DNA of 14,222 bases, from NCBI GenBank assembly GCA_030450335.1, contig JAKDIS010000065.1, positions 1-14,222 on the forward strand, written 5' to 3'. Shown one piece after another: positions 14,059 to 14,222 of this stretch. The DNA comes from Corynebacterium sp. (GTDB taxonomy: Bacteria > Actinomycetota > Actinomycetes > Mycobacteriales > Mycobacteriaceae). Both the position numbers and the translations under genes were made by a program. The stretch's first letter is position 1. Each line of letters opens with the position of its first letter. Below the pieces are notes generated by a model, which saw only the letters and a program-made list of their open reading frames with translations, ran no database searches and was not told the origin of the DNA.

Positions 14059-14222
14059 GTGAATCCGGGCCAGTCCGACCCCTTCGATCAGATCCCGCTG
14101 CCCACGGAGCCGCCGCCCGGGCCGTGGGACGGTCAGGACGGCCTGTGGGAGCCGCCGCCGGACGAGGAGGACGGCCCGCCGGAGGACGCCGCCGCGTTGC
14201 TCGCCGAGATGTCGGAGAACGC
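14059..14222 (+). CDS. Start of probable ATP-dependent DNA helicase UvrD1/PcrA (cut by window edge)
   Basis: Only the first 54 codons are present. The GTG start follows AGGAG at 14045-14049. The visible part is acidic and proline-rich (residues 1-43, many Pro, Asp and Glu) and then becomes helical (DAAALLAEMSENA); it holds no helicase motif. The call rests on position: in M. tuberculosis the gene next to and divergent from this type of chorismate mutase (Rv0948c) is uvrD1 (Rv0949), and Corynebacterium has the same pair as far as I recall. A disordered N-terminal extension before the first helicase motif is plausible for this family. UvrD1/PcrA unwinds DNA in repair and recombination. If the neighbourhood were different here, this would be only an unknown acidic protein. 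Confidence 0.65.
   Translation, partial: MNPGQSDPFDQIPLPTEPPPGPWDGQDGLWEPPPDEEDGPPEDAAALLAEMSEN

Noticed and set aside
1-14222. CRISPR arrays, tRNA genes, insertion sequences, phage genes
   Set aside because: I saw no regularly spaced repeats, no tRNA-like cloverleaf with CCA context, no transposase or integrase motifs.

Overview
The window is high-GC DNA (GC-rich third codon positions, many GTG starts) from an actinobacterium, most likely a Corynebacterium. Three things support this. A small AroQ chorismate mutase ending in LGRGRLGA sits divergent to the start of a probable UvrD1/PcrA helicase gene, an arrangement I recall from Mycobacterium and Corynebacterium. The fructose PTS operon has the order fruR-fruK-ptsF. 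A GlxR/CRP-like operator is present, and two promoters look leaderless. The species cannot be named from the sequence alone.

Region 1 (1-5948, + strand) is a poly-gamma-glutamate (PGA)-type locus. A gamma-glutamyltransferase-like lipoprotein gene (248-1813) is followed by an AT-rich spacer (1814-2083). Then come three tightly overlapping genes: a PgsB/CapB amide ligase (2084-3331), a PgsC/CapC membrane protein (3328-4332) and a second GGT/CapD-like lipoprotein (4323-5948). The PgsC is about twice the usual length and appears to be two PgsC repeats in one chain. Both GGT-like proteins keep the catalytic threonine, but the residues that grip the alpha-amino and alpha-carboxyl groups of a free gamma-glutamyl substrate in classical GGTs are replaced. 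No CapA/PgsA or CapE/PgsE gene is visible. The simplest reading is that PgsB and PgsC make and export a gamma-glutamyl polymer and the two lipoproteins cut or transfer it outside the membrane. This is the most interesting part of the window.

Region 2 (5949-8646) holds a divergent pair: a DUF2236/MpaB-type putative oxygenase (- strand) and a secreted PAP2-type acid phosphatase (+ strand). The intergenic region between them contains a near-consensus GlxR site.

Region 3 (8664-12611, - strand) is the fructose operon fruR-fruK-ptsF, with 4-nt overlaps at both junctions. Its promoter (TTGACT, 17 bp, GATACT) places the start of transcription at the fruR ATG. A direct repeat with 10-bp period lies in the spacer and is a candidate operator. 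Fructose would be taken up and phosphorylated to fructose-1-phosphate by PtsF, converted to fructose-1,6-bisphosphate by FruK, and the system controlled by the DeoR-type FruR.

Region 4 (12612-14222) contains a secreted trypsin-like serine protease (+), chorismate mutase (-) and the first 54 codons of the helicase gene (+), which runs off the right edge. No tRNA, rRNA, CRISPR array, insertion sequence or phage gene was seen.
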